From CALMEC01 sp964531025 (GTDB lineage Bacteria; Actinomycetota; Thermoleophilia; Miltoncostaeales; Miltoncostaeaceae), in contig CAZHDY010000001.1 in NCBI GenBank assembly GCA_964531025.1, positions 1,240,001 to 1,304,000 of the forward strand: 64,000 nt of DNA, read 5' to 3'. A program made the position numbers and the translations under genes. This document shows positions 17,633-25,600 of the stretch, one piece after another (the first letter of the stretch is position 1; each line of letters opens with the position of its first letter). The notes below the pieces were generated by a model, which was given only the letters and a program-made list of their open reading frames with translations, was not told the origin of the DNA and did not search any database.

Positions 17633-18285
17633 GCGCACGTCGACTCGCCATCGCTCTCGGCCTTGCCACGCTCCTTGCCGTCGCCGGCTGTGGTGGTTCC
17701 GGCACCGAGACGAACCACGATGATCACGCGGCCGAGGTCATCATCGAGACGGAGACCTCCGCGACGGCCTCCGAGTTCCGCGGTGGGACCGTGGACCCCC
17801 GCGAGGGTGCCGCCGCCCTCGACCTGAAGTCCCAGGACGGGAAGCTCGTCCGCCTGGAGGATCTTCGCGGCAAGGTCGTGATGGTCAGCTTCCTCTACAC
17901 GAAGTGCCCGGACATCTGCCCGGTGATCCTCCAGAAGCTCCGCTACGCCCAGGGCAAGCTCGGGCCGGAGGCGAAGGACACGGCGCTCGTCGTCATCTCG
18001 GTCGATCCCGAGGGGGATACCCCGGCCGCAGTGCGGCAGTTCCTCAAGAGACGACAGATGACCGGACACGTGGACTGGCTCGTGGGTTCGGCCCCCGAAC
18101 TGCGGGCCGCATGGAAGCGCTGGGGCGTGCTGGCAGCAGAATCTCCGGAGGATCCGTCACTCATCGAGCACAGCGGGGTGGTGTGGATCGTCGACCCGGA
18201 CGGGAAGCTCGCCGTCTACTACCCGCTTTCGACGATCGACCCCGACGACATCGCGCACGACGTGAAGCGACTGCTCGCCGGGTAG
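17629..18285 (+). CDS. sco: Sco1/SenC copper chaperone lipoprotein
   Basis: The 218-aa precursor has a lipobox (LLAVAGC, Cys21), so it is anchored on the outer face of the membrane. The thioredoxin-like domain carries the copper-binding YTKCPDICPV (Cys93, Cys97) and His181 (IEHSGV). SVDPEGDTPAAV and WIVDPDGKL are standard Sco landmarks. Sco delivers copper to, or reduces, the CuA site of cytochrome c oxidase subunit II, here encoded by ctaC about 12 kb away. Unusually, it is the last gene of the glycolate oxidase operon, with a GTGA overlap with glcF. That may couple copper insertion to glycolate-driven respiration, or may simply be a fused neighbourhood. Confidence 0.92.
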   Translation: MSARRLAIALGLATLLAVAGCGGSGTETNHDDHAAEVIIETETSATASEFRGGTVDPREGAAALDLKSQDGKLVRLEDLRGKVVMVSFLYTKCPDICPVILQKLRYAQGKLGPEAKDTALVVISVDPEGDTPAAVRQFLKRRQMTGHVDWLVGSAPELRAAWKRWGVLAAESPEDPSLIEHSGVVWIVDPDGKLAVYYPLSTIDPDDIAHDVKRLLAG

Positions 18286-18347
18286 GCGTTGTTTGGGATG
18301 CGGTAGTTGGCTGCGGGGATACGCGTACCGGCCGTTGTCTTTTGGGG

Positions 18348-18430
18348 GGCGCAGCCCTGGGACTGGCGACGACGATCCTCCCGCCCACCCCGACCAGCCG
18401 CCAGTCCCCGGGCTTCGCGCGGGGCCTCAC
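18348..18430 (-). repeat. Interspersed repeat R1, copy a
   Basis: Read on the minus strand it starts GTGAGGCCCC and contains the arms CGCCAGTCCC at 18399-18408 and GGGACTGGCG at 18359-18368, with a G-rich loop (CGGGGTGGGCGGGAGGATC). It matches copy b (18576) and copy c (31098) closely and is inverted relative to copy b. No open frame is shared between copies. Confidence 0.75.
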
Positions 18431-18452
18431 ATACGGCCGGGATCGTTTGAGC

Positions 18453-18555
18453 GTTGGGTGCGGGCACACACGCACCTGCCGTCGATCCCTTCGGACGTAT
18501 TCAGGGACCAACGGTTCGCCCATGTACGGCAGGACCAACCCTGCCCGCACCCAAC
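18453..18555. repeat. Inner inverted repeat of the R1 island
   Basis: Perfect 13-base arms GTTGGGTGCGGGC (18453-18465) and GCCCGCACCCAAC (18543-18555) enclose 77 bases. Together with R1a and R1b outside, they make a nested palindrome of about 310 bp. The loop carries CACCTGCCGT and AGGACCAAC, words also found near R1c and R2c. Confidence 0.75.
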
Positions 18556-18575
18556 CACCGGCGAAAGATCGTCAC

Positions 18576-18648
18576 GTGAGGCCCGACGCAGGAGGGACTG
18601 GCGGTTGGCCGGGGCGGGCGGGAGGATCATTGTCATCCGCCAGTCCCT
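18576..18648 (+). repeat. Interspersed repeat R1, copy b
   Basis: It starts with GTGAGGCCC, then GGGACTGGCGG (18594-18604), the G-rich loop GGTTGGCCGGGGCGGGCGGG and CCGCCAGTCCC (18637-18647). The 11-base arms are perfect. It ends shortly before the 3' end of the small minus-strand gene at 18667. Confidence 0.75.
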
Positions 18649-18666
18649 GAATGCGCAACCCGAATA

Positions 18667-19038
18667 TCAGGCCGCGTCGCTCCAGCGGTCGGCCTCGGAC
18701 GAGTGACCCTCTAGGGCGTCCAGGCCATCGCGATGCTGCACCGCGAGATCCTCGTTCATGGACGCGGAACGCAGTCCACCACGTCGGCGTCGACGCACGG
18801 AGGACCTGGTGAACACGACCACGGCGCCACTCGCCACGGCGGCGAGCGCGGCACCTCCCCACGACCCGACCGAGGCGCTCACCACGGCGAGGACGCCGAG
18901 TCCACCCGCACCCCCGAGACACAGGAGCGCCGAGGCGGGATCCACATGACGAAGCCCGATCGCATCTGTCGATGACCGTGCCCCGGACCGCTCCACGTCC
19001 GTCGCCGCCCACCCCGTCTGAAGCCCGTCGATATCCAT
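18667..19038 (-). CDS. Possible two-helix membrane protein
   Basis: The 123-aa candidate has two adjacent hydrophobic stretches (LLCLGGAGGLGVLAVVSASV and ALAAVASGAVVVF) followed by an Arg-rich, then acidic, hydrophilic tail. I recognise no family. Codon use looks normal for the window from about residue 30 onward; the N-terminus is less convincing, so the real start may be later. Its stop is next to repeat R1b. It is divergent from the leaderless gene at 19117. Confidence 0.42.
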   Translation of the reverse strand: MDIDGLQTGWAATDVERSGARSSTDAIGLRHVDPASALLCLGGAGGLGVLAVVSASVGSWGGAALAAVASGAVVVFTRSSVRRRRRGGLRSASMNEDLAVQHRDGLDALEGHSSEADRWSDAA

Positions 19039-19103
19039 GCCGAGGCCTTCGTCCCGAGGTATGCAATCCCTTGCCGCTCCGACGAAAGGGACATTGCGTG
19101 TGC

Positions 19104-19109
19104 GATAAT
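19104..19109 (+). promoter_or_regulatory. Extended -10 box of the 84-aa protein gene
   Basis: TGCGATAAT gives a TGN-extended -10 (GATAAT) ending 7 bases before the ATG at 19117. The expected first transcribed base is the A of the start codon or its neighbour, so the message should be leaderless. There is no ribosome binding site. Confidence 0.6.
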
Positions 19110-19116
19110 CGTCGTT

Positions 19117-19371
19117 ATGCCGAACGAGATGCCACCCGAACTCATGGACTCCATCAAGGTTCTCGACGCCGACCTTCAGACGAGCATCGTCGATGCGCTC
19201 GATCCCGTCGCTGCGGAGCTCGGTCCGCGTGAGCTCGCGGTGCTGGACCGTCTCGCCCAGGGCATCGTGAACGGGGCACCGACCGCCGAGTTGAACGCGT
19301 TCGTGCGCCTTCTTCCGGTCTCGGTCAGCCGGGTTCTCCAGCCGGCCATCGAACCGATCCTGGCCGCGTAG
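19117..19371 (+). CDS. Small helical protein of unknown function
   Basis: The 84-residue protein is predicted all-helical, soluble and acidic (MPNEMPPELMDSIKVLDADL at the start). It has a regular hydrophobic pattern, suggestive of a helical bundle or small adaptor. No family is recognised. Support for a real gene comes from codon use, the clean extended -10 box 7 bases before the ATG, and a position outside any longer frame. It is divergent from the two-helix candidate and is followed 83 bases later by the multi-helix membrane protein. Confidence 0.65.
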   Translation: MPNEMPPELMDSIKVLDADLQTSIVDALDPVAAELGPRELAVLDRLAQGIVNGAPTAELNAFVRLLPVSVSRVLQPAIEPILAA

Positions 19372-19454
19372 AGCCGCCTCTCCGACGCTCGTCGTCGGGG
19401 AACCCCGTCAGTCCATAGCGCACCGGCCCGGTTCTCGGGCTACTGTTCCCGCGG

Positions 19455-20288
19455 ATGTCCTGGCCCTACACGTGGAGCTTCGCGGTGCTGTGCGCCGTTC
19501 AGGGCGCTCTCGTCGCCATGGGGTGGCGTGACGAGCGACGCCTCCGGCGCGCCCGCATCCTGGGCCTGGCCATCCCGGTCGCGGCCCTCTGCATCGGTGT
19601 GCTCCTCATCGTCGCCAGTGGCCCGAGTCGCACCGCACTCGCGCGTCTGGCCACCTTCGGCACCCCACTTGCCGCCGCGTTCGTCGGCGTGGTCGCCCTG
19701 TGGCGGCGCCCGATCATCAGCCTCGTGCTGGCACCCATTCTCTTCGTCGTCGCCTGGCGGGCCGACGGCCTCGTTCAGGACGGCGCCGGAGTGGCGCTCA
19801 TCGGCATGGCATGCGTCGGCATCGCCGCATGCATCGCGTCGCTCACCACGAAGCGTGCGCTGGCCGTCGGACTTGTGATCCTGGCGATCGTCGATTCCGT
19901 GCTGGTGTTCGGCGGACACCTCACCCAGCCCACGGCCGACCTGCATGCGGTGGCCTCGCCCGCGGCCGGTGGCATGCCGCTCCCGGCCCTGCAGGACGCG
20001 ACCTTCGGCCGGTCGCTCATGGGATGGCTGGACCTGCTGGCCCCCGCGTGCGCCGGAATGCTGTTCGTGCACGCACCCGGTGCCCGATGGCTCGCTGCAA
20101 CTCTCACGACAGCCGCCGCACTCGCCTGGGGACTCCTCCTCGCGGTGACCAGTCCGATACCGGGTACCGTTCCGGTGCTTGCCGCCGTGATCGTGTGGTT
20201 CGCATCGTCGGCATCCTCTCCGGAATCCGACCGGCTCCGCGAACCCTTCAACCCACTGCTCGTCCAACGACGAAGGAGATACCGATGA
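19455..20288 (+). CDS. Polytopic membrane protein of unknown function
   Basis: The 277-aa protein has about eight hydrophobic segments and a hydrophilic tail (SSPESDRLREPFNPLLVQRR). Two Asp residues fall in or at the edge of hydrophobic segments: Asp147 (LAIVDSVLVF) and Asp193 (MGWLDLLAPACAG). That loosely recalls the paired Asp of presenilin-type intramembrane proteases, but the GxGD motif is not intact and the PAL triplet lies before Asp193 and not after it. I therefore do not assign a function. TACTGT lies 8 bases before the ATG (leaderless). The stop overlaps the ATG of the sugar dehydrogenase gene by 4 bases, so they form a pair. Confidence 0.7.
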   Translation: MSWPYTWSFAVLCAVQGALVAMGWRDERRLRRARILGLAIPVAALCIGVLLIVASGPSRTALARLATFGTPLAAAFVGVVALWRRPIISLVLAPILFVVAWRADGLVQDGAGVALIGMACVGIAACIASLTTKRALAVGLVILAIVDSVLVFGGHLTQPTADLHAVASPAAGGMPLPALQDATFGRSLMGWLDLLAPACAGMLFVHAPGARWLAATLTTAAALAWGLLLAVTSPIPGTVPVLAAVIVWFASSASSPESDRLREPFNPLLVQRRRRYR

Positions 20289-21421
20289 CCGTCCGATCCC
20301 GATTCACCGCCGCGTGCCTCGTGCTCGGAATCGGCGCGAGCCCCGCGATGTCGGCGCGCCTGGTCCCCGCGGCCAATGGGCTCAGGGACGTGACCGCGCT
20401 GACCGCGCCCACGGGAGACGAGCGACTCTTCGCAGCGGAGATGCGCGGAACCATCCGCATCGTGCGGGACGGAACGGTCCAGCCGCGACCGTTCGTCGAC
20501 ATCAGCCGGCTGGTCCGCTCAGGGGGCGAGCAGGGACTCCTCGGTGTCGCCTTCCATCCCAAGTATGCGTCCAACGGGCGTTTCTACGTGAACTACACCG
20601 ACCTGGACGGCGCAACGGTCATCGCCGAGTTGCGTCGCTCCCCCGGCGATCCGAACATCGCCAACCCCGGCTACCGGCGTCAACTGATGCGGATCCCGCA
20701 GCCCTACACCAACCACAACGGCGGGGCGCTGGCCTTCGGACCGGACGGCTACCTCTACATCGGAATGGGTGACGGCGGTGCAGGCGGCGACCCGCAGGAC
20801 CGCGCGCAGGCCATGAAGTCGCGCCTCGGCAAGCTGCTGAGGATCGACGTCAACGGACGCCAGGGCAAGCTCGGGTACCGCATCCCTCCGACGAACCCCT
20901 TCCGTGGTCGCGCAGGTATCCCGGGTGAGATCTACTCGATCGGGCTGCGGAACCCCTGGCGCGTCTCGTTCGACCGGGAGCGGGGCGACATGTGGATCGG
21001 TGACGTCGGCCAGGGCCGGCAGGAGGAGATCTCGTTCACGACGGTCGCCGGCGCGCGGGGAGCCAACTTCGGGTGGCGCGTCTGGGAGGGCAACCTCCGG
21101 CACGGCACCACGCCACTCACCATCAAGCGGCTGATCCGTCCCGTCGCCGTATACAGCCATCAGCTCGGGTGCTCCGTCACCGGCGGATATGTCTACCGTG
21201 GCCCGTCGATCCCGGGCCTCGACGGGCGCTATGTGTTCGGGGACTTCTGCTCGTCACGTATCTGGTCGATGCGCGCCGGGCCTCGCCCGGGCGACCGGCG
21301 TGAGATCACCGGAGCACTCGGCGTCCGCGTCCCGAAGACCGGGATCCGGACCTTCGGTGAGGGAGGGGACGGCACCCTGTACGTGGCGAACTCGGACCGT
21401 ATCTGGCGCTTCGCCCAGTAG
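20285..21421 (+). CDS. PQQ-dependent sugar dehydrogenase family protein, exported
   Basis: The 378-aa precursor has a signal peptide of ~22 residues (cleavage near AMSA). It is a six-bladed beta-propeller of the glucose/sorbosone dehydrogenase family (PF07995). Typical blocks are EQGLLGVAFHPKY (~80), YTNHNGGALAFGPDGYLYIG (~140), GDGGAGGDPQDRAQ, GKLLRIDVNG, SIGLRNPWRVSFD and GDVGQGRQEEI. Members oxidise sugars or related alcohols with PQQ outside the cytoplasm, although many homologues have not been tested for PQQ. No PQQ biosynthesis gene is in the window. It is preceded by AAGGAG and coupled to the upstream membrane protein by ATGA. Confidence 0.88.
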   Translation: MTVRSRFTAACLVLGIGASPAMSARLVPAANGLRDVTALTAPTGDERLFAAEMRGTIRIVRDGTVQPRPFVDISRLVRSGGEQGLLGVAFHPKYASNGRFYVNYTDLDGATVIAELRRSPGDPNIANPGYRRQLMRIPQPYTNHNGGALAFGPDGYLYIGMGDGGAGGDPQDRAQAMKSRLGKLLRIDVNGRQGKLGYRIPPTNPFRGRAGIPGEIYSIGLRNPWRVSFDRERGDMWIGDVGQGRQEEISFTTVAGARGANFGWRVWEGNLRHGTTPLTIKRLIRPVAVYSHQLGCSVTGGYVYRGPSIPGLDGRYVFGDFCSSRIWSMRAGPRPGDRREITGALGVRVPKTGIRTFGEGGDGTLYVANSDRIWRFAQ

Positions 21422-21432
21422 CTCGGTGTCAT

Positions 21433-21459
21433 CGGGCCGGGGGATCACCTCCCGGCCCG
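21433..21459. terminator. Bidirectional hairpin between convergent genes
   Basis: CGGGCCGGG and CCCGGCCCG arms surround GGATCACCT, placed between the stops at 21421 (+) and 21465 (-). There is no strong T-run. Confidence 0.6.
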
Positions 21460-21464
21460 GAGCG

Positions 21465-21761
21465 TTACCGCAGGTCGCTGTCCAGCCCCGCCAGGATCAT
21501 CGCGACCAGGCCCCGGACGGCGGTCAGGTCGCCCCGCTCGGCGGCCGCGTCCAGCTCGCGAAGCAGCTGAGGCCGGGTCGACATGAGTGCCTCCGCACCG
21601 GCGGATGCCCACCGGTACAGGGCGAAGTGGATGACCTCATCGACCGGGATCCCCAGGTTCGCGGCGAGGCGCTCGAAGGTCGGGTGCGGATCGGCGGATA
21701 GGCTGTCCCGTACCGCGGAGCGGAACGCGCCTCCCGGATCGAACACGTCTGGATCGCTCAT
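21465..21761 (-). CDS. Small acidic helical protein of unknown function
   Basis: The 98-aa soluble protein is predicted mostly helical. Segments ADPHPTFERLAANLGIPVDE and VIHFALYRWASAGAEALM look like a small helical, possibly helix-turn-helix-like, unit, and the C-terminal half is amphipathic helix. No family is recognised. TACCGT lies 6 bases before the ATG on the minus strand, predicting a leaderless transcript and supporting this start. It is convergent with the sugar dehydrogenase. Confidence 0.65.
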   Translation of the reverse strand: MSDPDVFDPGGAFRSAVRDSLSADPHPTFERLAANLGIPVDEVIHFALYRWASAGAEALMSTRPQLLRELDAAAERGDLTAVRGLVAMILAGLDSDLR

Positions 21762-21881
21762 GCTGGGACGGTAACGGACGCGCGACCTCCGTCCGATACA
21801 TCGGACTGTGCCGTGGTCCGCGTATGCTCGCCGAGCCCATCAGGGCCCCGACGTCCAACCGAAACGCCGCAGGAGACAACA

Positions 21882-22967
21882 ATGAAGGGTCTGACGTTCC
21901 AGGGCATCACCGACGTCCAGGTGATCGATGTCCCCGATCCCGAGCTGCTTCAGCCGACGGATGCGATCGTGAAGGTCACGCTCGCGGCGATCTGCGGGTC
22001 GGACCTCCACATCTTCGGCGCGGGTGAGGCCTTCGGCTTTCCCGCCGGATCACGTCTGGGCCACGAGTTCATCGGCACGGTCGAGGAGGTCGGCTCCGAG
22101 GTCGTCGGGCTCCGGCCGGGTGACCGCGTCATGTCGTCGTGCAGCGTCGCCGACGGTACGTGCGTCTACTGCCAGGAGGATCTCGCGTCGTCATGCGAGC
22201 GGTGGTCGCTCTTCGGCTGGGCGCCGCGCGTCTGGCAGCACGGAGGAGAGACGCAGGGGGGACAGTCGGAGTACATCCGTGTACCCCTGGCCGCATCCAC
22301 GCTCCACCTGATCCCGGAGGCGCTCGCCGGTCCCGACAAGGAGACCACCGTCCTGCCCCTGGTCGACGTCATGTCCACCGGCATGCACGGTCTGCAGAGT
22401 GCGGGGACGCAGCCGGGGCAGAACGTCGTCGTCATCGGTGACGGCGCGGTCGGCCTGTCCGGTGTGCATGCCGCCGCCGCGATCGGAGCCGCGAACGTCA
22501 TCTGCCTCGGCCACCACGAGGACCGTCTCGCCATCGCCCGGACCCTGGGCGCCACGGAGATCATCACGACGCGCGACAACGACGAGATCCGTGCGCGCGT
22601 CCACGAACTGACCGACGGGCAAGGGGCGCACGTCGTGGTCGACTCGATCTCGAGCCCTCAGTCCATGGCCACCGCCCACGCCGCGGTGCGCGCCGGTGGC
22701 GCGATCTCGTGCCTGGGCATGGACCACTTCATGGGCCGCACGCCCGAGATCAACTGGTTCGACCAGTTCCTCCGCAACATCACCGTCACCGGCGGGCTGG
22801 TCCCGGGTCCCGGATACTTCGACCGGCTGCTCGACCTGGTGGCGGCGGGACGACTCGATCCCAGCCCGTTGCTCACGCATCAGCTGGACCTCGCCGACGG
22901 CGCCGAGGGATACGCGATGATGGCCGAACGGCGGGACGGCGTCGTCAAGGTGGCGCTGAAGCCGTGA
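21882..22967 (+). CDS. Zinc-dependent alcohol dehydrogenase, MDR family
   Basis: The 361-aa protein of the medium-chain dehydrogenase family has the catalytic zinc ligands Cys in AAICGSDLH and GHEF, and a structural zinc lobe of four Cys (MSSCSVADGTCVYCQEDLA then SSCERW). The NAD(P) fold shows VVVIGDGAVGLSGVHAA (~185). Members oxidise alcohols or reduce aldehydes; LGMDHFMGRTPEINWFDQFL is a variable, substrate-lobe region. The start is fixed by AGGAG 6 bases before the ATG; the frame is open further upstream without homology. Its TGA overlaps the GTG of the uridylyltransferase gene. Confidence 0.9.
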   Translation: MKGLTFQGITDVQVIDVPDPELLQPTDAIVKVTLAAICGSDLHIFGAGEAFGFPAGSRLGHEFIGTVEEVGSEVVGLRPGDRVMSSCSVADGTCVYCQEDLASSCERWSLFGWAPRVWQHGGETQGGQSEYIRVPLAASTLHLIPEALAGPDKETTVLPLVDVMSTGMHGLQSAGTQPGQNVVVIGDGAVGLSGVHAAAAIGAANVICLGHHEDRLAIARTLGATEIITTRDNDEIRARVHELTDGQGAHVVVDSISSPQSMATAHAAVRAGGAISCLGMDHFMGRTPEINWFDQFLRNITVTGGLVPGPGYFDRLLDLVAAGRLDPSPLLTHQLDLADGAEGYAMMAERRDGVVKVALKP

Positions 22968-24352
22968 CTCGAGAAGCGCTCGTCCGCATCGGACAGACCG
23001 ACCTCGCCGACACCCTGGACCGTGTCGACGAAACCACCCGCCGCCGCCTCCTCGATCAGGTCGCGAACCTTGACCTCGACCGTGTCGGACGACTCATCAG
23101 GGATCTCGTCGCGACCGAGGGCGCGGACGAGAGTTTTGATGCCCTCGAACCCCCGGACGTCGTCCCTCTCGGGGCCGACGACGAGGCCGCCATCACCAAG
23201 GGGACCGCGCTGCTGCGCGCGAACCGGGTCGCCGCGGTGCTGGTTGCCGGCGGCCAGGGGACGCGACTGGGCTTCGACGGACCGAAGGGCGCTTTCCCGG
23301 TCGGCTCCGTGACCGGGCGGACGTTGTTCGATCATCACGCCGGGCGCATCGCCGCCATGCGTACGCGATACGGGTGCGACCTGCCCTGGTACGTGATGAC
23401 CTCACCCCAGAACGACGCGGCCACCCGCGCGCTCTTCACCGAGAACGACTGGTACGGGCTACCTGCGGACTCCGTCCGTCTGTTCGTGCAGGGCGAGCTT
23501 CCCGCCGTCGACCGGCAGACCGGCCGCATCCTGCGTGAGGCGCCGGACCGCATCGCGCTCTCGCCCGACGGTCACGGCGGCATCTTTCCCGCGCTCGTGC
23601 GCGAGGGCATCCTGGACGACATGCGCGACCGCGGGATGACCACATTCGTCACCTTCAATGTCGACAACCCGATGCTCCGGGTCGCCGACCCGCGCCTGCT
23701 CGGCCATCATGCCCTGGCCGGGGCCCAGATGTCGAACATCGTCGTCCGCAAGCACGAGCCCGAGGAAAGGGTGGGCGTCGTCGCCCGACGCGACGGTCGC
23801 GCCATCCTCGTCGAGTACAGCGACCTGCCGCAGGAGGTGGCGGAGCTGCGTGCACCGGACGGAGGGCTGTTGTTCTGGGCCGGGTCGATCGCCGCACACG
23901 CCATCGAACGTGACTTCGCGGAGAGGGTGGGTGCCGACGGCGGGCTCCCTTATCACCGTGCGATCAAGGCCGTCCGCCACGTGGACGACAGCGATGCACC
24001 GGTGGTTCCGGACACGCCGAACGCCGTCAAGTTCGAGGCGTTCATGTTCGACGCCCTTCCTCTCGCCAAGCGGACCGTGAACGTCGAGGCCGATCGGGAC
24101 GAGGAGTTCTCACCGATCAAGAACGCCGAGGGTTCCGACAGCCCCGAGACCACGCGACGTGCACTGAACCGCCTGTACGCCGGATGGCTGAGGGCGGCCG
24201 GCGTGGACGTACCCACCGACGCATCCGGAGACCCCGCGGTCGACATCGAGATCGACCCGCGGTTCGCCATCGACGCCCAGGATCTGAAGCGGCGGCTGCC
24301 GCAGGACTACGCGCCCGTTCCGGGCCAGCCGATCCTCCTCCAGGCCGACTGA
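22964..24352 (+). CDS. UDP-sugar pyrophosphorylase of the eukaryotic-like UAP1 type
   Basis: The 462-aa nucleotidyltransferase makes a UDP-sugar (UDP-N-acetylglucosamine, UDP-glucose or similar) from UTP and a sugar 1-phosphate. UAP1-family blocks are in the right order: LVAGGQGTRLGFDGPKGAFP (~91), PDGHGGIFPAL (the Asn of the usual NGG is His), FNVDNPMLRVADPRLLG, ILVEYSDLP, KFEAFMFDALPLAK and EEFSPIKNAEG. This family, PF01704, is the form used by eukaryotes; most bacteria use GlmU instead. The GTG start overlaps the alcohol dehydrogenase stop (GTGA). The preferred sugar cannot be read from sequence. Confidence 0.87.
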   Translation: MTREALVRIGQTDLADTLDRVDETTRRRLLDQVANLDLDRVGRLIRDLVATEGADESFDALEPPDVVPLGADDEAAITKGTALLRANRVAAVLVAGGQGTRLGFDGPKGAFPVGSVTGRTLFDHHAGRIAAMRTRYGCDLPWYVMTSPQNDAATRALFTENDWYGLPADSVRLFVQGELPAVDRQTGRILREAPDRIALSPDGHGGIFPALVREGILDDMRDRGMTTFVTFNVDNPMLRVADPRLLGHHALAGAQMSNIVVRKHEPEERVGVVARRDGRAILVEYSDLPQEVAELRAPDGGLLFWAGSIAAHAIERDFAERVGADGGLPYHRAIKAVRHVDDSDAPVVPDTPNAVKFEAFMFDALPLAKRTVNVEADRDEEFSPIKNAEGSDSPETTRRALNRLYAGWLRAAGVDVPTDASGDPAVDIEIDPRFAIDAQDLKRRLPQDYAPVPGQPILLQAD

Positions 24353-24377
24353 ATAGCCGCGTCCATCCTCGTGAACC

Positions 24378-24401
24378 GCGCCGCTCGTGCGTGAGCGGCG
24401 C
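24378..24401. terminator. Bidirectional terminator hairpin
   Basis: GCGCCGCTC, loop GTGCGT, GAGCGGCGC, between convergent stops at 24352 (+) and 24410 (-). Confidence 0.6.
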
Positions 24402-24409
24402 ACACCGGG

Positions 24410-25360
24410 TCAGGCGGGTGTGCGGTCCTTCTTGCGGACCTGGTGGGGGAGGGCGAAGACGATGCCTTCGTCGCTCGGCACGTCGCTACCGCCACGCTTC
24501 CACCCCAGCTCCTCGAGGCGCTCGGCGACACCGATGACGAGGCTCTCAGGAGCCGACGCACCCGCCGTCAGCGAGATGCGCTGGCCCTCACGGAGCCAGT
24601 CCTCGTTCAACTCGGACACGTCGTCGATGAGATATGCGTCGGCACCGCGGGCCCGCGCCACCTCGACGAGACGGAGCGAGTTGGAGGAGTTCTGGGATCC
24701 CACCACCAGCACCAGATCGGCACCGTGGGTGACGGTCTCCTTGACCGCGTCCTGGCGGTTCTGGGTCGCGTAACAGATGTCGCTCGAGGTCGGCTCGATG
24801 AGCTCGGGGAATCGGCGGCGCAGGATGGTGATGATCTCGCTCATATCGTCGAGCGACAGCGTCGTCTGCGTGGCGAGCGCCACGTTGGACGGGTCGGGGA
24901 CCTCCACCATGAGAGCCTGATCGGCATTCTCGACGACGATGACCTTGTCGGGGGCCTCACCGCGGGTTCCGATGACCTCGTCGTGGTTCGTGTGTCCGAC
25001 GAGCAGGATGGTGGCGTCGCGCTTCGCGTAACGACGGACCTCGGCATGCACCTTGCTGACCAGCGGACAGGTGGCATCGATGATCTTGAGGTTGCGGTTG
25101 CGGCAACTCTCGTAGATCTCGGGGCTGCTCCCGTGCGCGGACAGGACGATCGTGGCGCCCTCCGGAACCTCCGAGGGGTCGTCGACGAAGACGGCACCCT
25201 TGGCGGCAAGGCCGTCGACCACGTGGCGGTTGTGGACGATCTCGCCGCGGACGTAGATGGGTGCGCCCTCGTCCTTGAGCGCCTCCTCCACCGTCTCGAT
25301 GGCGCGGTCGACACCGGCGCAGTAGCCGCGGGGTGAGATCAGGGTGAGTGGTGACGACAT
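24410..25360 (-). CDS. ispH: 4-hydroxy-3-methylbut-2-enyl diphosphate reductase
   Basis: The 316-aa [4Fe-4S] enzyme of the last step of the MEP isoprenoid pathway converts HMBPP to IPP and DMAPP. The three cluster Cys are Cys13/14 (PRGYCAGVDRAI), the Cys of IDATCPLVSK and that of SDICYATQNRQ. The active-site His are in IVHNRHVV, SAHGSSPE and VGHTNHDEV. The ATG is preceded by GGAG 5 bases upstream, and a TATTCT box 9 bases upstream could start a very short leader. The box directly abuts repeat R2a, so the insertion forms the upstream boundary of the ispH promoter. Confidence 0.95.
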   Translation of the reverse strand: MSSPLTLISPRGYCAGVDRAIETVEEALKDEGAPIYVRGEIVHNRHVVDGLAAKGAVFVDDPSEVPEGATIVLSAHGSSPEIYESCRNRNLKIIDATCPLVSKVHAEVRRYAKRDATILLVGHTNHDEVIGTRGEAPDKVIVVENADQALMVEVPDPSNVALATQTTLSLDDMSEIITILRRRFPELIEPTSSDICYATQNRQDAVKETVTHGADLVLVVGSQNSSNSLRLVEVARARGADAYLIDDVSELNEDWLREGQRISLTAGASAPESLVIGVAERLEELGWKRGGSDVPSDEGIVFALPHQVRKKDRTPA

Positions 25361-25374
25361 GCGGGCTCCAGAAT

Positions 25375-25540
25375 AGATGAGTGGCGCCATGGAGGAGTGG
25401 ATGTGGGGTGCGTCACCGGTGGATGCGCAGCGCCGTCGCACGCCGACGGCCAGGGTGGTGTCCTTTCCGAGGTGTCCGGTGGCGCATCCGCGCCACCGGG
25501 GACGCACACCACGCCGCGATCTCCGTGGCACCACTCATCT
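25375..25540 (+). repeat. Palindromic repeat R2, copy a
   Basis: A 166-bp element has outer arms AGATGAGTGGCGCCATGGAG (left) and CTCCGTGGCACCACTCATCT (right), continuing imperfectly for ~55 bases each side. The inner part contains the hairpin CCGGTGGCGC-ATCC-GCGCCACCGG at 25476-25499, and GGTGGTGTCCTTTCCGAGG, shared with copy c. It occupies most of the divergent gap between ispH and the inositol phosphatase gene. Confidence 0.85.
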
Positions 25541-25600
25541 GGCGCCTTCCGCCGTGGGGGCGACTCCCAGAGGGCACGGAGAGGCGGTTAGCATCGGGGG

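Noticed and set aside
18286..18666. A small gene inside the 18.3-18.7 kb repeat island
   Set aside because: All short frames there are interrupted or lie across the R1 palindromes and are not shared between copies.
25375..25540. R2 as a riboswitch for ispH or pdxH
   Set aside because: Copy b lies at the 3' end of aceA and not in a leader. Where the element precedes a gene it lies upstream of the -10 box, so it would not be in the mRNA of a leaderless transcript.
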